The notes beneath the pieces are model-generated. The model saw nothing but the letters and a program-made list of their open reading frames with translations, had not been told where the DNA came from and did not search any database. From the NCBI GenBank assembly GCA_016840095.1, contig JAEOSZ010000031.1, forward strand, positions 1-64,000: a DNA stretch of 64,000 nucleotides, read 5' to 3'. Below, one piece after another: positions 34,872-45,234 of this stretch. This DNA comes from Candidatus Heimdallarchaeota archaeon (GTDB taxonomy: Archaea; Asgardarchaeota; Heimdallarchaeia; Heimdallarchaeales; Heimdallarchaeaceae). A program made the position numbers and the translations under genes. Positions within the stretch are counted from its first letter, which is position 1. Each line of letters starts with the position of its first letter.

Positions 34872-35930
34872 ATGACTATAGATAAACAGAAAGTCATCGA
34901 TACACAAATTGAGTTAAGTAATCTGATAGGATGCCCAGGACATGAGGATGAAGTTACAGAATACATCCTCATGAAATTAGAAAAACTTGCAGTAGATAAA
35001 GCGTGGATTGATCCTCTTGGTAATGTTCTAGCAATCAAAAAAGGTTCTGATCCTAACGGACTTAGAATTATGCTTGATGCTCATGTTGATGAAGTTGGAT
35101 TCATGATCTCTCATATAAGTGATGATGGTTTCCTCACTATTGAGACACTTGGAGGGATTGATAAAAGACTGATGCTGGGAGCTCTTCTTCAATTTCAAAC
35201 AGAAGAAGGTAAACGAATACTTGGTGTTGTAGGTGCGTCACCTCCTCACATAACTAAACCAGAAGAAAGAGAAAAGGTTCCAGCTATAAACGAGATGTTT
35301 GTTGATATTGGTTGTGCTTCATATCAAGAAGTTAGGTCGCTGAACTTAGATATTGGTTCTGTAGGAACTTTTTATACAGAGTGTAAACAGCTAAATGAAA
35401 ATGTTCTACTCGGAAAAGCCTTTGATGATCGAACAGCGTGCAATGTTTTGCTACATGTTCTAGATCAGCTGAAGGAAGTAGAAATTCCAAATACTTTGTT
35501 AATTAATTTTGCAGTTCAGGAAGAAGTTGGGGGCAGAGGAGCTACTGTTGCGGGTTTTACACTGGAACCGAGTATTGCATTAGCTTTAGAAAACACAATA
35601 GCTAGTGACGTTCCTGGTGTTTCTTCTTCAAAGATGATAACAAAGCTAGGAAATGGTCCTGCAGTAACAGCTGCAGATAGATCTCTGATAGTTCCAAAAA
35701 AGATTCTTGATAGAATCAAGAAAGCTGCACATCTAGAAGCAATTTCTTGGCAATACAAGAAACCTACTTATGGAGGAACTGATGCAGGATATATCTCAAA
35801 AACAAGGTCAGGTGTTCCTTCTGGTGTAATCTCAGTTCCTTGCAGATACATTCATGCAAATGCAGGATTACTTCATGTAGATGATATCATAGAAACAATA
35901 AAACTTGTAGTTAATTTCTGCAAGATTTAA
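34872..35930 (+). CDS. M42-family aminopeptidase
   Basis: 352 residues. Metal ligands are visible in LDAHVDEVGF (His, Asp), GKAFDDRTACN (bridging Asp), FAVQEEVGGRGA (catalytic and ligand Glu) and VPCRYIHANAG (His). The remaining ligand, usually Asp in AVDVTxxxDxPG, is Glu here (ALENTIASDVPG), a conservative change. M42 peptidases form TET dodecamers that finish peptide degradation in Archaea. It overlaps the end of the convergent MFS gene by four bases. Confidence 0.9.
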   Translation: MTIDKQKVIDTQIELSNLIGCPGHEDEVTEYILMKLEKLAVDKAWIDPLGNVLAIKKGSDPNGLRIMLDAHVDEVGFMISHISDDGFLTIETLGGIDKRLMLGALLQFQTEEGKRILGVVGASPPHITKPEEREKVPAINEMFVDIGCASYQEVRSLNLDIGSVGTFYTECKQLNENVLLGKAFDDRTACNVLLHVLDQLKEVEIPNTLLINFAVQEEVGGRGATVAGFTLEPSIALALENTIASDVPGVSSSKMITKLGNGPAVTAADRSLIVPKKILDRIKKAAHLEAISWQYKKPTYGGTDAGYISKTRSGVPSGVISVPCRYIHANAGLLHVDDIIETIKLVVNFCKI

Positions 35931-37405
35931 TCCTTTTTCTTTTGGAACGGATCTGGTCCTCTGAACCAAGAGAAGACTGTAGAACCAATCATAAAAATTG
36001 CAAATACAGCAAAAAGAACTTTCATTGCAGGTACATAGTTAGTTGCATCAGTTAAAAGCCCACCATTTCTTTTTTGGAAGAAATTCTGACTATAAATAAA
36101 GACAGCTGTTGCTAAAGCAGTTCCTATACTAAAACCAACATTAGTGGAAAGACTGATCATACTGTTTGCAACACCCAATTTATCTTCAGGGGCAGCAGAC
36201 ATAACTGATGTATTATTAGGGGCAATGAATGAACCGAGTGCTATACCTATAATAACTGCAATAATTGCAAGTACCCAGTTTTTAACAACATCTGTTGTGA
36301 AAACAGCACCAAATATTAAAGAAAGCGCCATTACACCAATTCCAAAAGTTGTGATGTACTTAGCATCGTATCGATCTGCTAAATATCCAGAAATAACAGC
36401 TGTTGCAGCCATTGCAATTGGAGTTCCTAGTATTATTAATCCCGTTTCAAGTTGAGTTAGTCCCAATATAATTTGGACAAAAAGAGGTAATTGATAAACG
36501 ATAACACACAACCCAATATAAGCTAATACACTTGAAAACACACCAACCATAAATCTTCGATTTTTGAACATTTTCAAATCAACTATAGGATGTTCCGTTT
36601 TCTTTTCCCACCAAATGAATCCTATTAAACATAAAATGCTTACTCCGAAGAATACGCCAGCTAATATCTTTGTAATGCCATTTCCAAAGATAGGTTCATC
36701 TTCAAAAATACTTGCAAAAACACTGAAGCAAAATACAAGCAAAAACAAGAATCCAGCTAGTAATACGGAACCAAGAATGTCAGCTTTTCTTCGTTGGTTG
36801 CTAATTGGAGGTGTTGCAGGTATAATGAATTGAACCCAAAATAATCCTGCTATTCCAACTGGAACATTTATCATAAATATCCAGCCCCACCTCAAGTATT
36901 GGGTTATAACACCACCTAATATTGGTCCTAGGGATACAGCAACAGCTATAATTAAGGAGTTTAAACCAATCGCAAATCCTCTTCTCTTTTGAGTAGTGAA
37001 GCGCGTTATAATTGCCATTCCATTTGCTACTAAACCTGTAGCTCCTATTCCTTGTAAAATTCTGAAAAGAATTAATGCAAGCAATGATTGCGCAAAGAAA
37101 CAGAGACCTGAAGCTAGTGTAAAAATCCCCATCCCTATCTGGAAAATTAACTTGTTAGAAATTCTATCACCTAAATCTCCGGCAATTGTCGTGAATGCAA
37201 TCATTGTTAAAAGATAACTTAAGATTACCCATTGAATTTGATTCTGTGTAGCACCAAGATCATCTTGAATAGTTTTTAATCCCAGATTGACTATTGTACC
37301 ATCTAAAGAGGCTAGAAATGCTCCTAAACCAGTAGCTGAAACCAATACCCAGATCTTAATTGGTGGCTTAGACGTTTCATTATTCTCTGTAGATATAATA
37401 TTCAT
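35927..37405 (-). CDS. MFS drug exporter, DHA2 (EmrB/QacA) type
   Basis: 492 residues with ~14 TM helices. The N terminus has FLASLDGTIVNLGLKTI, the DHA2 signature of motif D1 around TM1, and the first cytoplasmic loop carries GDRISNKLIFQIGMGIF. These proton-coupled exporters remove hydrophobic compounds. ATG 37405 was chosen over an upstream Met at 37450 because the TATA-like run at about 37433-37440 would otherwise be inside the gene. A GNAT acetyltransferase lies just upstream on the same strand. Confidence 0.9.
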   Translation of the reverse strand: MNIISTENNETSKPPIKIWVLVSATGLGAFLASLDGTIVNLGLKTIQDDLGATQNQIQWVILSYLLTMIAFTTIAGDLGDRISNKLIFQIGMGIFTLASGLCFFAQSLLALILFRILQGIGATGLVANGMAIITRFTTQKRRGFAIGLNSLIIAVAVSLGPILGGVITQYLRWGWIFMINVPVGIAGLFWVQFIIPATPPISNQRRKADILGSVLLAGFLFLLVFCFSVFASIFEDEPIFGNGITKILAGVFFGVSILCLIGFIWWEKKTEHPIVDLKMFKNRRFMVGVFSSVLAYIGLCVIVYQLPLFVQIILGLTQLETGLIILGTPIAMAATAVISGYLADRYDAKYITTFGIGVMALSLIFGAVFTTDVVKNWVLAIIAVIIGIALGSFIAPNNTSVMSAAPEDKLGVANSMISLSTNVGFSIGTALATAVFIYSQNFFQKRNGGLLTDATNYVPAMKVLFAVFAIFMIGSTVFSWFRGPDPFQKKKD

Positions 37406-37467
37406 CTGAATAAGGGGAATTCTTTTTACTTGAATAAAAAACTTGTGCAATAGGTATCGAAAACTAA

Positions 37468-38040
37468 CTATTTCTCATATAATTCTTTGAATTCACTAGC
37501 CAAAATATCCATTACATAGATATCATGGAATTGACCTTGAAGAAAATAAGCCTCTCTTTTCTGACCAATTTTCTTGAAACCAACCTTTTCATAAACATGA
37601 ATAGCTCTCTTGTTGTAAGCAAACACCCATAATTCCATTCTATGCAAATTGAGTACTTGGAAACCAACCTTTAACAAACATATCGTTGCATCAGTTCCAT
37701 ACCCTTTGTTGTGATTTTCAGGATTGTGAATTGCCATTCCGATTTCGCAAGATTTGTGTGGTTGCCAGATACTATCAATACCACATGTTCCAAGAAACTC
37801 TTTGTTTTCCAGAGTTTCAATTGCGAAATTGTAACCTCTACCAGCTTTGGCTTGTTCATGAGATCTCTGGATGAAATCTTCTTCCATCATTGAGGACATA
37901 GGAATAACATTTGCTAAACCTATACGACTCTCGTAGGTGTTCCAATGTTTCATTATCTCATCTAGATCACTCTTTTCTAGAGCTCTCAATCGAACTTTTT
38001 CTCCTTCAAAAGGTGATTTTGATTGATAGATATCTGTCAT
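37468..38040 (-). CDS. GNAT acetyltransferase (RimJ/RimL type)
   Basis: 190 residues. It starts with KVRLRALEKSDLDEIMKHWN, the RimJ/L opening, and has IGMAIHNPENHNKGYGTDATICLL, where the loop before GYGTDA binds acetyl-CoA pyrophosphate, then NLHRMELWVFAYNKRAIHVYEKVGF, the classic C-terminal motif. It acetylates an amine such as a protein N terminus or a small molecule. A TATA box (about 38061-38070) gives a leaderless ATG at 38040, divergent from the ABC permease. Confidence 0.9.
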   Translation of the reverse strand: MTDIYQSKSPFEGEKVRLRALEKSDLDEIMKHWNTYESRIGLANVIPMSSMMEEDFIQRSHEQAKAGRGYNFAIETLENKEFLGTCGIDSIWQPHKSCEIGMAIHNPENHNKGYGTDATICLLKVGFQVLNLHRMELWVFAYNKRAIHVYEKVGFKKIGQKREAYFLQGQFHDIYVMDILASEFKELYEK

Positions 38041-38100
38041 AAATTTTTGTTACATGTGAGATTTTAAGAACATTTGGTTCTTTTATTTAAAGTAGAGGTC

Positions 38101-38119
38101 TATTTTCTTTTAGAAAATA
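38101..38119. promoter_or_regulatory. Perfect inverted repeat TATTTTCT-TTT-AGAAAATA
   Basis: 8-bp arms with a 3-base spacer, between the GNAT and ABC operon promoters. It could be a dimeric regulator site. Confidence 0.4.
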
Positions 38120-38126
38120 ACAATTT

Positions 38127-38146
38127 ATATACTATATAGGGTATAT
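38127..38146. promoter_or_regulatory. Inverted repeat ATATAC-N8-GTATAT over the ABC operon TATA
   Basis: 6-bp arms around an 8-base centre; the left arm overlaps TTTATATAC, the probable TATA box for the operon at 38187. A bound repressor would block TBP. Confidence 0.4.
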
Positions 38147-38186
38147 GACGTCTAATTAAACATATAATGCAACACAAGGATGAATC

Positions 38187-41100
38187 ATGAACTACATTAA
38201 TAATCTACTACAAAAAACATTCAAAAGAAGGCTTGGAAAGAACATTGGTACTTTGATAGCAATTGCTCTAGGTGTTTCTTTAATGGTGGGAGTACAAATT
38301 ACAATTACAAGTTTTACATCAACAGCTATTGATTTCTTTACAGATGCAATTGGGGAAAATGACATCGTAATCAGTGGTTTGGGTTTACCAATTACTGGAT
38401 ATGAAACAATTCTCGATACAATAGAATCTTCTGATATTGAAATTGCTGCGATTAACGCGAGAATATCGCAAACAGTAGCTGTTTATAATCTTGAATCAGG
38501 AGAATTAGAGAAAGATGTAACCTTCACGGGTGTAGATATACGGGAGGATCCAGTTTTTGGTCTATTCTATGATGAAAATGGAACAAAGATGAGGAGATTA
38601 GACTTAATAAATTACTTTGAAAATGAATCACATGTTCTAATGGGTTCAGAACTAAGAAAAGAGCTGAATGTTACCGTTGGTTCTGATATCAAAATAAGAA
38701 TTGGAGAGTTTAATCCTCTAGAACTTAAATTTGATTATATAACATATGACCTAAAAGTCGTTGCTTTCCTCAATGATGAAGGTAAAGGGAAAGAATTTGG
38801 CGGTTGGACAATGTGGACAGATATTGATAACCTCCGTTCAATTGCAGGATTTGCTCCAGATCAAGTTACAGATATAAACATTGCACTCAGTGCTAATCAT
38901 GATGAAGATCCTGTAGATAATGATTATGCCACACAAGTTGAAGAACAATTGAAAGTGCTTCTAAATGCTGAAGCAAATGGGTTGATAATTCTAGCTTTTC
39001 GAGCTTTACTTCTAGAGACAGCTGATGAGGTGTTAGCTGATGTTCTTCTTGCATTCAATCTTTTTGGTGCACTAATTATTTTTTCAGGTATCTTACTACT
39101 AGTAAATATTCAGCTTATACAAGTTGAAGACAGAATTCAACAGTTAGGAATATTAAGAGCAGTTGGAGCTAGAAGAAGAGAAATTGTCAGATTGTTCATG
39201 GTTGAATCAGTAATTTTAGGATTTATAGGTTCATTTCTTGGGGTTGCTGGAGGATATGGGATGTCTGTATTTCTAGTAGATAGAATAGGAAAAACATTCT
39301 TTGATACATCATTAGGATTAACACCTACAGTAACTGGAGGAGCTATAGGATATTCAATTGCTCTAGGTTTGATATTGTCAGTAGGAGCGGGAGTATTTCC
39401 TGCAATAAGAGCTGCAAGAATTGATGTAATTGAAGTTATTAGAGGAATTAAGAAGGTAGGAAGAAAAAGGACTGGTAAGGTAACTTTGGGTCTAGGTTTA
39501 GCCTTCCTATTAGGTGGAATAGGAATCTTAGCAGCTCAATATGTTATGTTTGATTCATTTTTCACAAAGGCAGGTTGGGATCAATCTTTAGAACAATGGA
39601 TGTTTATGGGAGCAGCTGCAGCGATTCTAATAGGGATTAGCTTATTACTTGGTTATCTATTCTCAAAAAAATTTGTAGGGAATGGTATAGGTCTTACTTT
39701 TATAGGAATTGCAATAGCCATGTTAATTTTCAGTGTTCCTCAACTTAAAGAAGTTCGACAAAATATGCAAATTCTTGTTACACTTGCTGTAGTATTGGCA
39801 CTAGGTTCAATAATTTGGGTAGGAGTGAACTTGAAATCAGTAACCAATTTCATAAGAACAGTCCTATACAGAACTAGATTGAAGAAAGGTGTTTCTTTAG
39901 TTTCAAGCAAATATATGACTTCTAAAACCATGAGAAGTTCTTTGACATTTGGAATTTTTGCACTTGTTTTGACTATGAATATTTTCGCTGCTGTCTATCA
40001 ATCAACTTATGCTTACAATACATTAGAATCAGTTGAATTCTTAAGCGGGGGTGCTCCAATATTTATTGAATTAGACACACCTATTGCAAATGAAACACTC
40101 GTCAATGTAGAACAAGATCTTTACAGTGTTGATTCTGCAATAACCAACGTTAAGGGGATCAATTCAACTATTGTAATTATACAAACGGATAAGGAAATAG
40201 ATCTTGAAATCCCCACGGATATTTTTCCCTCATATGTTCATTTGATTTACAATGACACATTCAAAGATGGGAATGACTATCAGTTCGATTTCATGCTAGA
40301 TGCATCCATTCCATTCTTTTTCGATGATTATAAACCAGGAGGGTCAGAAAATTATCAAAGAGAATATAGTCATAAAATCTGGGATTTCTATTATAACAGA
40401 ACAAGATTCAATAGAGAAGGTACAGGAATAAACAACACTCATGGATTACCTACAGTATTAACAACAAGTCCATTTCTATTACCAGGAGATATATTCAATA
40501 TTACTAGCTTTATTGGAACTCCAGAGGAGGTAATAGTCTTAGCTAATGTTAGACAGTACCCCTTCAGTCAAACAGGAATGTTACCGTCACTTCTAATTAC
40601 TCCTGATTTGTATCCTAAGCTTATTCCTAACTTTGCTCTCTATCCAAAGCACACTAGATATCTAGTCAGCACAAGTGAAGATTTCAAAGAAGGAAGAAAC
40701 ACAGAAATTGCTAGTGAAATTGAAGAATTCTTCAATGGAAATGATTCCCTACTTGTTCAAAGCGAGGATTTTGTAGCAGCATCAGCATTCAATGTTTGGG
40801 AAGTGATGATTGAGTTAGTAGATTTTCAAGTAAAAACATTTGATTTCCTTCAATATTTTGTAGGTTTCGGGTTGATAGTTGGAGCTTTAGGAATGATAAT
40901 TATTGCAGTGAGAAATGTTGCTGAAAGAAGAAGAGAAATAGGAATGATGCGAGCTATAGGTTTCACGAAAAGACAAATCCTAGGAACGATAATGATAGAA
41001 ATATTCATTCTTGCAATTTTAGGATTGGTTATGGGATTCCTTAATAGCTTGATGCTAGGATGGGCGTTTGCGAATATTTATGATTGGATATTAATTCTTC

Positions 41101-41222
41101 CAGGAATTAGAATTTTGATTTACACGGGAATAATGATTGGAATAGCATTAGTGGCGTCCATTGTGCCGGGCATAAGAGCGAGTCAAATAACTCCAGCAGA
41201 AGCAATAAGGTATGTAGGGTGA
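38187..41222 (+). CDS. FtsX/MacB-type ABC transporter permease
   Basis: 1011 residues. An N-terminal TM (about 20-45) is followed by a MacB periplasmic-core-like domain (~230 residues), then three TMs with the FtsX signature QLGILRAVGARRREIVRLFMVES, a second membrane block with extra TMs (about 430-560), a second large extracytoplasmic domain (~250 residues) and a final FtsX block with RREIGMMRAIGFTKRQILGTIMIEI and VPGIRASQITPAEAIRY. Such exporters move lipoproteins, peptides or lipids by mechanotransmission. The SD-like AAGGATG precedes the ATG. Two ATPase genes follow without gaps. Confidence 0.93.
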   Translation: MNYINNLLQKTFKRRLGKNIGTLIAIALGVSLMVGVQITITSFTSTAIDFFTDAIGENDIVISGLGLPITGYETILDTIESSDIEIAAINARISQTVAVYNLESGELEKDVTFTGVDIREDPVFGLFYDENGTKMRRLDLINYFENESHVLMGSELRKELNVTVGSDIKIRIGEFNPLELKFDYITYDLKVVAFLNDEGKGKEFGGWTMWTDIDNLRSIAGFAPDQVTDINIALSANHDEDPVDNDYATQVEEQLKVLLNAEANGLIILAFRALLLETADEVLADVLLAFNLFGALIIFSGILLLVNIQLIQVEDRIQQLGILRAVGARRREIVRLFMVESVILGFIGSFLGVAGGYGMSVFLVDRIGKTFFDTSLGLTPTVTGGAIGYSIALGLILSVGAGVFPAIRAARIDVIEVIRGIKKVGRKRTGKVTLGLGLAFLLGGIGILAAQYVMFDSFFTKAGWDQSLEQWMFMGAAAAILIGISLLLGYLFSKKFVGNGIGLTFIGIAIAMLIFSVPQLKEVRQNMQILVTLAVVLALGSIIWVGVNLKSVTNFIRTVLYRTRLKKGVSLVSSKYMTSKTMRSSLTFGIFALVLTMNIFAAVYQSTYAYNTLESVEFLSGGAPIFIELDTPIANETLVNVEQDLYSVDSAITNVKGINSTIVIIQTDKEIDLEIPTDIFPSYVHLIYNDTFKDGNDYQFDFMLDASIPFFFDDYKPGGSENYQREYSHKIWDFYYNRTRFNREGTGINNTHGLPTVLTTSPFLLPGDIFNITSFIGTPEEVIVLANVRQYPFSQTGMLPSLLITPDLYPKLIPNFALYPKHTRYLVSTSEDFKEGRNTEIASEIEEFFNGNDSLLVQSEDFVAASAFNVWEVMIELVDFQVKTFDFLQYFVGFGLIVGALGMIIIAVRNVAERRREIGMMRAIGFTKRQILGTIMIEIFILAILGLVMGFLNSLMLGWAFANIYDWILILPGIRILIYTGIMIGIALVASIVPGIRASQITPAEAIRYVG

Positions 41223-41226
41223 TAAA

Positions 41227-41931
41227 ATGAGTGATGAAATAATACTAAAAACAGAAAACTTGCATAAGAAGTATGCAGAAGGTACTCCGATGGAAGTTCA
41301 TGCACTTAGGGGAGTAAATATAGAGATTAAAAAAGGAGAAATGGTCGCAATAATGGGACCAAGCGGTTGTGGAAAAACAACTCTTCTCAATCTATTAGGA
41401 GGTATTGATCAGCCTACAGAAGGAATAATATATATCAACAATCAAGATATAAATGAATTATCAGATATTGAAGTAACTGATTTCAGATTGCACAATATCG
41501 GATATATCTTTCAATTGTTTAATCTATTTGAGTTCCTCCCAGCTTTAGATAATACTGTACTACCATTATTACTTACAAAAACTACTCGCTTGGAAGCTGA
41601 AGAAGAAGCTAAAATGATGTTACGTCAGATGGGTTTGGGTGACAAAATCTTTCACCTACCAAATGAACTGAGTGGTGGAGAACAGCAGAGAGTTGCCGTA
41701 TCTCGTGCTCTATTGATGAACCCAGCAATTATCCTTGGCGATGAGCCTACCGGTGATTTGGATAGAGATACTTCAACAGATATAATGAATCTATTTGTAT
41801 CAATCAACGAAAATTACAATCAAACATTTCTTGTTGTAACTCATTCTGAGTATATAGCACAGTTTTGTCATAGAATTATTAGAATTGTTGATGGGGAGAT
41901 AGTAGATGATGGGAAAGAGGTGTCAAAATGA
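41227..41931 (+). CDS. ABC transporter ATPase, LolD/MacB type
   Basis: 234 residues. Walker A is [10 protein letters not shown]-loop [16 protein letters not shown], signature LSGGEQQR and Walker [12 protein letters not shown] with the H-loop in VVTHS. It powers the permease just upstream, with four bases between. It overlaps the next gene by four bases (ATGA), so all three are translationally coupled. Confidence 0.95.
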   Translation: MSDEIILKTENLHKKYAEGTPMEVHALRGVNIEIKKGEMVAIMGPSGCGKTTLLNLLGGIDQPTEGIIYINNQDINELSDIEVTDFRLHNIGYIFQLFNLFEFLPALDNTVLPLLLTKTTRLEAEEEAKMMLRQMGLGDKIFHLPNELSGGEQQRVAVSRALLMNPAIILGDEPTGDLDRDTSTDIMNLFVSINENYNQTFLVVTHSEYIAQFCHRIIRIVDGEIVDDGKEVSK

Positions 41932-43784
41932 GTGAAACTGTATTAACAATGAAAACCTTTGAAAAAGTTGAATTAACACTTGGAGTTCTGATTAACAAAT
42001 TGAACAGAGACTCACTTGAAGTATTAACCAAAAGAGTCAGCAGGTTTCTCAAATTTAGATTAAAAGCTTTATCAGTTGATGTTCTAGAAGTAAATACATT
42101 TCTATTCTTTACTTGTAGTTTTCCACTTACAGAAGTTGAAAATGAAGAACAAAGAAAATTGGTTGTTAACAAAGTTGAGCAGATAATACAAGAATACTGT
42201 AAGAACGAATGCGGTATGTATGCGAGACAAATCAGGAAGAATGTGGAAATTAGAGATATAACAAAAATGATAATACAGCTAGTTAAAAGCTCATCATCTG
42301 AAAAAGATAAATCTCTGATTGAAAATATAGTCAAAACAGCAGAAGATATAGATGATAGAGTCATACATCATGTAAGTGATGTACTCCAAAACAGCTTTAT
42401 TGCTATCTGGGACTTTCCTGATGATTCACCCGATATCATTATGTTTCCTGACCTAATCTTGAAAAGAGAAGTTAGTGATAAGAAACAAAACTATCCTCTT
42501 AGGTTAATAGCTGAAAACTTACTTATTATGCAATTTGGAAAAGCATGTTCTAACAATCTTTCGCCTATATTGAAATCTCTGGAAGAAGCCATACAAATGC
42601 TAGAAACTATGCTTCAAGATTCTGAAAAGATTAATTATATTGAAGACATGATGAGTAATAAGCTATGGAGAACACTAAGAGTGATTTTTGGCTTGCTATC
42701 TTCAACTCAACAAGTTGTTTCAGTGCAGTTGAAACAAATAACTAGAATAGCTCAAGTAAGAGATGATCTAGTTGATGAGGTTAAAGAACTTGATTACCCC
42801 CCATTGTTGGACTATTTGATGCTTTTGGATACAATAATGAACTGTTCAGACCATATTGAGCGTTTGAACTATCTTCAGAACAAAGTCAAACAGAACTATC
42901 AAACATTGTTGAATATTATAAACAAGTTCAAAGATGTACCAGACAAGGAGATTGAAGATGTAGAAGACATTTCTTTGATTTTCATCAAAGTATTATCAGA
43001 AATACAACTTATGAAATTCTTCTCAGATAAATTTAGAGATTTAGCTTATTTCCAAACAATTCCTACAGAAGTGTCTTTAGAAAAAGTTGAACAGATTGAC
43101 ATAGATAAGAACATCATTCTCAAGGGAGTAGCACTGTTCAAAACTTATCGTTTAGTTGGATCAACAGTTTATGCTCTGAGAGGAATAGATATAGAAATCA
43201 AAGAGGGAGAAATGGCTGCATTAGTTGGTCCGTCTGGAAGTGGCAAAACAACATTGCTAAACCTTCTATCAGGACTTGATACACCTAACAGAGGTGCAGT
43301 ATTTCTTTTAGGTAAAAACATAGATACAATGACAGATGCTGAAGTTTCTATGTTCAGAAGAAAAAACATGGGTTTCATTTTCCAATATTATAATTTGATA
43401 CCTCAGCTAACAGTACTTGAAAATGTTATGTTACCAGCTTTAATGATAAAGCGTCCTAGGAAAGAAGCGAAAGAAGAAGCAATAAAACTTATTAAAGAAG
43501 TAGGTTTGGATAGATTTCAAAATCAGTTTCCAATTAAACTATCTGGTGGACAAATGCAACGAGTTACAATTGCAAGAGCCATGATAAATGATCCAGCAGT
43601 ACTTTTCGCTGACGAACCGACTGGAGACTTAGACTCACAGACAGGTGAAGTAGTAATAGACTTAATCAAAAGATTTGCTAAAGAGAAAAACACAGCTGTA
43701 ATCTTAGTGACTCATGATCCAGATGTTGCAAAAATCTGTGATAGAGTAATCACAATGGGAGATGGAAGAGTAGTTGAAGCTTAA
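41928..43784 (+). CDS. ABC ATPase with ~390-residue novel N-terminal region
   Basis: 618 residues. The C-terminal ~228 are a LolD-type ATPase: Walker A GPSGSGKTT, FQYYNLIPQLTVLENV, signature LSGGQMQR and Walker [13 protein letters not shown]. The first ~390 residues have no family I recognise. They are helical and charged, with long amphipathic segments (KSLEEAIQMLETMLQDSEKI and others) and few candidate enzyme motifs. With one permease and two ATPases in the operon, it could form a heterodimer with the neighbouring ATPase, with the extra region acting as a sensor or anchor. That is inference. Confidence 0.88.
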   Translation: MSETVLTMKTFEKVELTLGVLINKLNRDSLEVLTKRVSRFLKFRLKALSVDVLEVNTFLFFTCSFPLTEVENEEQRKLVVNKVEQIIQEYCKNECGMYARQIRKNVEIRDITKMIIQLVKSSSSEKDKSLIENIVKTAEDIDDRVIHHVSDVLQNSFIAIWDFPDDSPDIIMFPDLILKREVSDKKQNYPLRLIAENLLIMQFGKACSNNLSPILKSLEEAIQMLETMLQDSEKINYIEDMMSNKLWRTLRVIFGLLSSTQQVVSVQLKQITRIAQVRDDLVDEVKELDYPPLLDYLMLLDTIMNCSDHIERLNYLQNKVKQNYQTLLNIINKFKDVPDKEIEDVEDISLIFIKVLSEIQLMKFFSDKFRDLAYFQTIPTEVSLEKVEQIDIDKNIILKGVALFKTYRLVGSTVYALRGIDIEIKEGEMAALVGPSGSGKTTLLNLLSGLDTPNRGAVFLLGKNIDTMTDAEVSMFRRKNMGFIFQYYNLIPQLTVLENVMLPALMIKRPRKEAKEEAIKLIKEVGLDRFQNQFPIKLSGGQMQRVTIARAMINDPAVLFADEPTGDLDSQTGEVVIDLIKRFAKEKNTAVILVTHDPDVAKICDRVITMGDGRVVEA

Positions 43785-45136
43785 ATTCTCTTCTTCTCAA
43801 TTTTCTTTATTTTTTTAACCCACTTTTCGAATTTATCTGGTGTTTCTGGATACTTTTGTGATAACCTTTTGATTCTTTCAGCAAGTAATAATCCCTTAGC
43901 AACTTTGAAGAGTAATTTAGGTTTTCTCATCCCTTTGATAATTTTCTTAAATATTGGTAATTTCACAGAATAGTCATACATTATAGCATCTACATCATCT
44001 TGAGAGATTATGCCTTTTTCAAACAGAAAAGAAAAATCACTGAAGGGAACGGAATTGAGTAATTTATGAACTGCAATTCCCAATCCTCCGTCGTACCCAT
44101 ATTCTTTCCAGATCCTGATATTATATCTCCATAGAAAACTTTCACTTACATCTTCATTCCTGATAGCTAACTCAATTGTTTCTGCAGCAAAATAAGCACT
44201 AATTAGTGCGGGACCATGTCCTTCGCCACTTATTGGATTAACAAGAGTTGCTGCATCTCCACATGTAACAAAACCATCACAGACCATTGAATACTGAGGT
44301 AAGCGTCCAGATAAAGTATCTCCAGCTCCATCTAAAACTTTAGAATCTGGAAAGATTTTATTTCTAAGTTGAGCCAAAATGAGTTTTGTATTTGAATCTT
44401 TATTCGTTTCATTAAGCAACCATCCAACACCAATATTAAGAGTATGTTCTCCTTTAGAGAATATCCAGAAGTAACCTGGTGGAGGCATCTCATCATGATA
44501 TTCTATTCTCATTTGTTTTTGATAGTTGTGAGGAGATGGAGTTTCAATTATTTCTCGATAAGAAACTATAGTCTCATATTTTGGTAATTTTGTTTGGAAC
44601 TTGTTACTTACTGATTCTGGTATTGTCCTTCTGACTATTCCAGTTACTCCTGAACAATCTGCAACAATCTTTGCATAGATATTAATGATTTTACCATCAT
44701 ACTGACGGACTTTACATCCAACAACTTTGTTATTTTCAACTATTGTTTCTACAGCTTTATGTTTGGATTTGAAAGAAACACTTGCATAATCTGTTAAGGA
44801 TTCTAATAGTCTTTGACCATATTCTAATCTGTCTACAGTTTGTGATTTGAAGTCGATTGAAAGTTCAAAATCACTTACAGGACGAAAATGTGCTGTAGCA
44901 AGATTCTCAGAAATTTCTTTACCTCTTGGTTGTTTTATTCCTGAGAGTTCGAATAGCCTTCTGGTAGAATTTGGACTTAAAGCATCTCCACAAGGTTTGT
45001 AACCAACATTCTTCTTAGGTTTCTGATCAATTAGTATTGTAGAGATATTCTTTTTACCAAGATTAATAGCTAAACAAATTCCAGCTGGACCAGCTCCAAC
45101 AACTAGTACATCAGTTTCCATATCTTGTTTCAGCAT
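43781..45136 (-). CDS. Geranylgeranyl reductase-family flavoprotein
   Basis: 451 residues. FAD motif VLVVGAGPAGICLAINLGKK, then YKPCGDALSPNS, the PxCGD-like motif of geranylgeranyl reductases, and FVTCGDAATLVNPISGEGHGPAL near residue 285. In Archaea these enzymes saturate the isoprenoid chains of membrane lipids; others reduce polyprenols. The C terminus is basic (KKIKKIEKKRI). Its 3' end overlaps that of the convergent ABC gene by four bases. TATA at about 45158-45165. Confidence 0.88.
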   Translation of the reverse strand: MLKQDMETDVLVVGAGPAGICLAINLGKKNISTILIDQKPKKNVGYKPCGDALSPNSTRRLFELSGIKQPRGKEISENLATAHFRPVSDFELSIDFKSQTVDRLEYGQRLLESLTDYASVSFKSKHKAVETIVENNKVVGCKVRQYDGKIINIYAKIVADCSGVTGIVRRTIPESVSNKFQTKLPKYETIVSYREIIETPSPHNYQKQMRIEYHDEMPPPGYFWIFSKGEHTLNIGVGWLLNETNKDSNTKLILAQLRNKIFPDSKVLDGAGDTLSGRLPQYSMVCDGFVTCGDAATLVNPISGEGHGPALISAYFAAETIELAIRNEDVSESFLWRYNIRIWKEYGYDGGLGIAVHKLLNSVPFSDFSFLFEKGIISQDDVDAIMYDYSVKLPIFKKIIKGMRKPKLLFKVAKGLLLAERIKRLSQKYPETPDKFEKWVKKIKKIEKKRI

Positions 45137-45234
45137 TGAAGTATCAATGAATTTAATGGATTAAAAATCTTTCATACGGATATAATTTCAACTAATGATA
45201 TATCTTAAATATACAAATTGATACACATCCTCAA

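Noticed and set aside
36144..36455. Plus-strand ORFs within the MFS gene
   Set aside because: Antisense shadows of a transporter with clear DHA2 motifs.
41879..42364. 161-codon minus-strand ORF
   Set aside because: Antisense to the well-supported ABC ATPase fusion; the Ser/Leu-rich composition is typical of a shadow.
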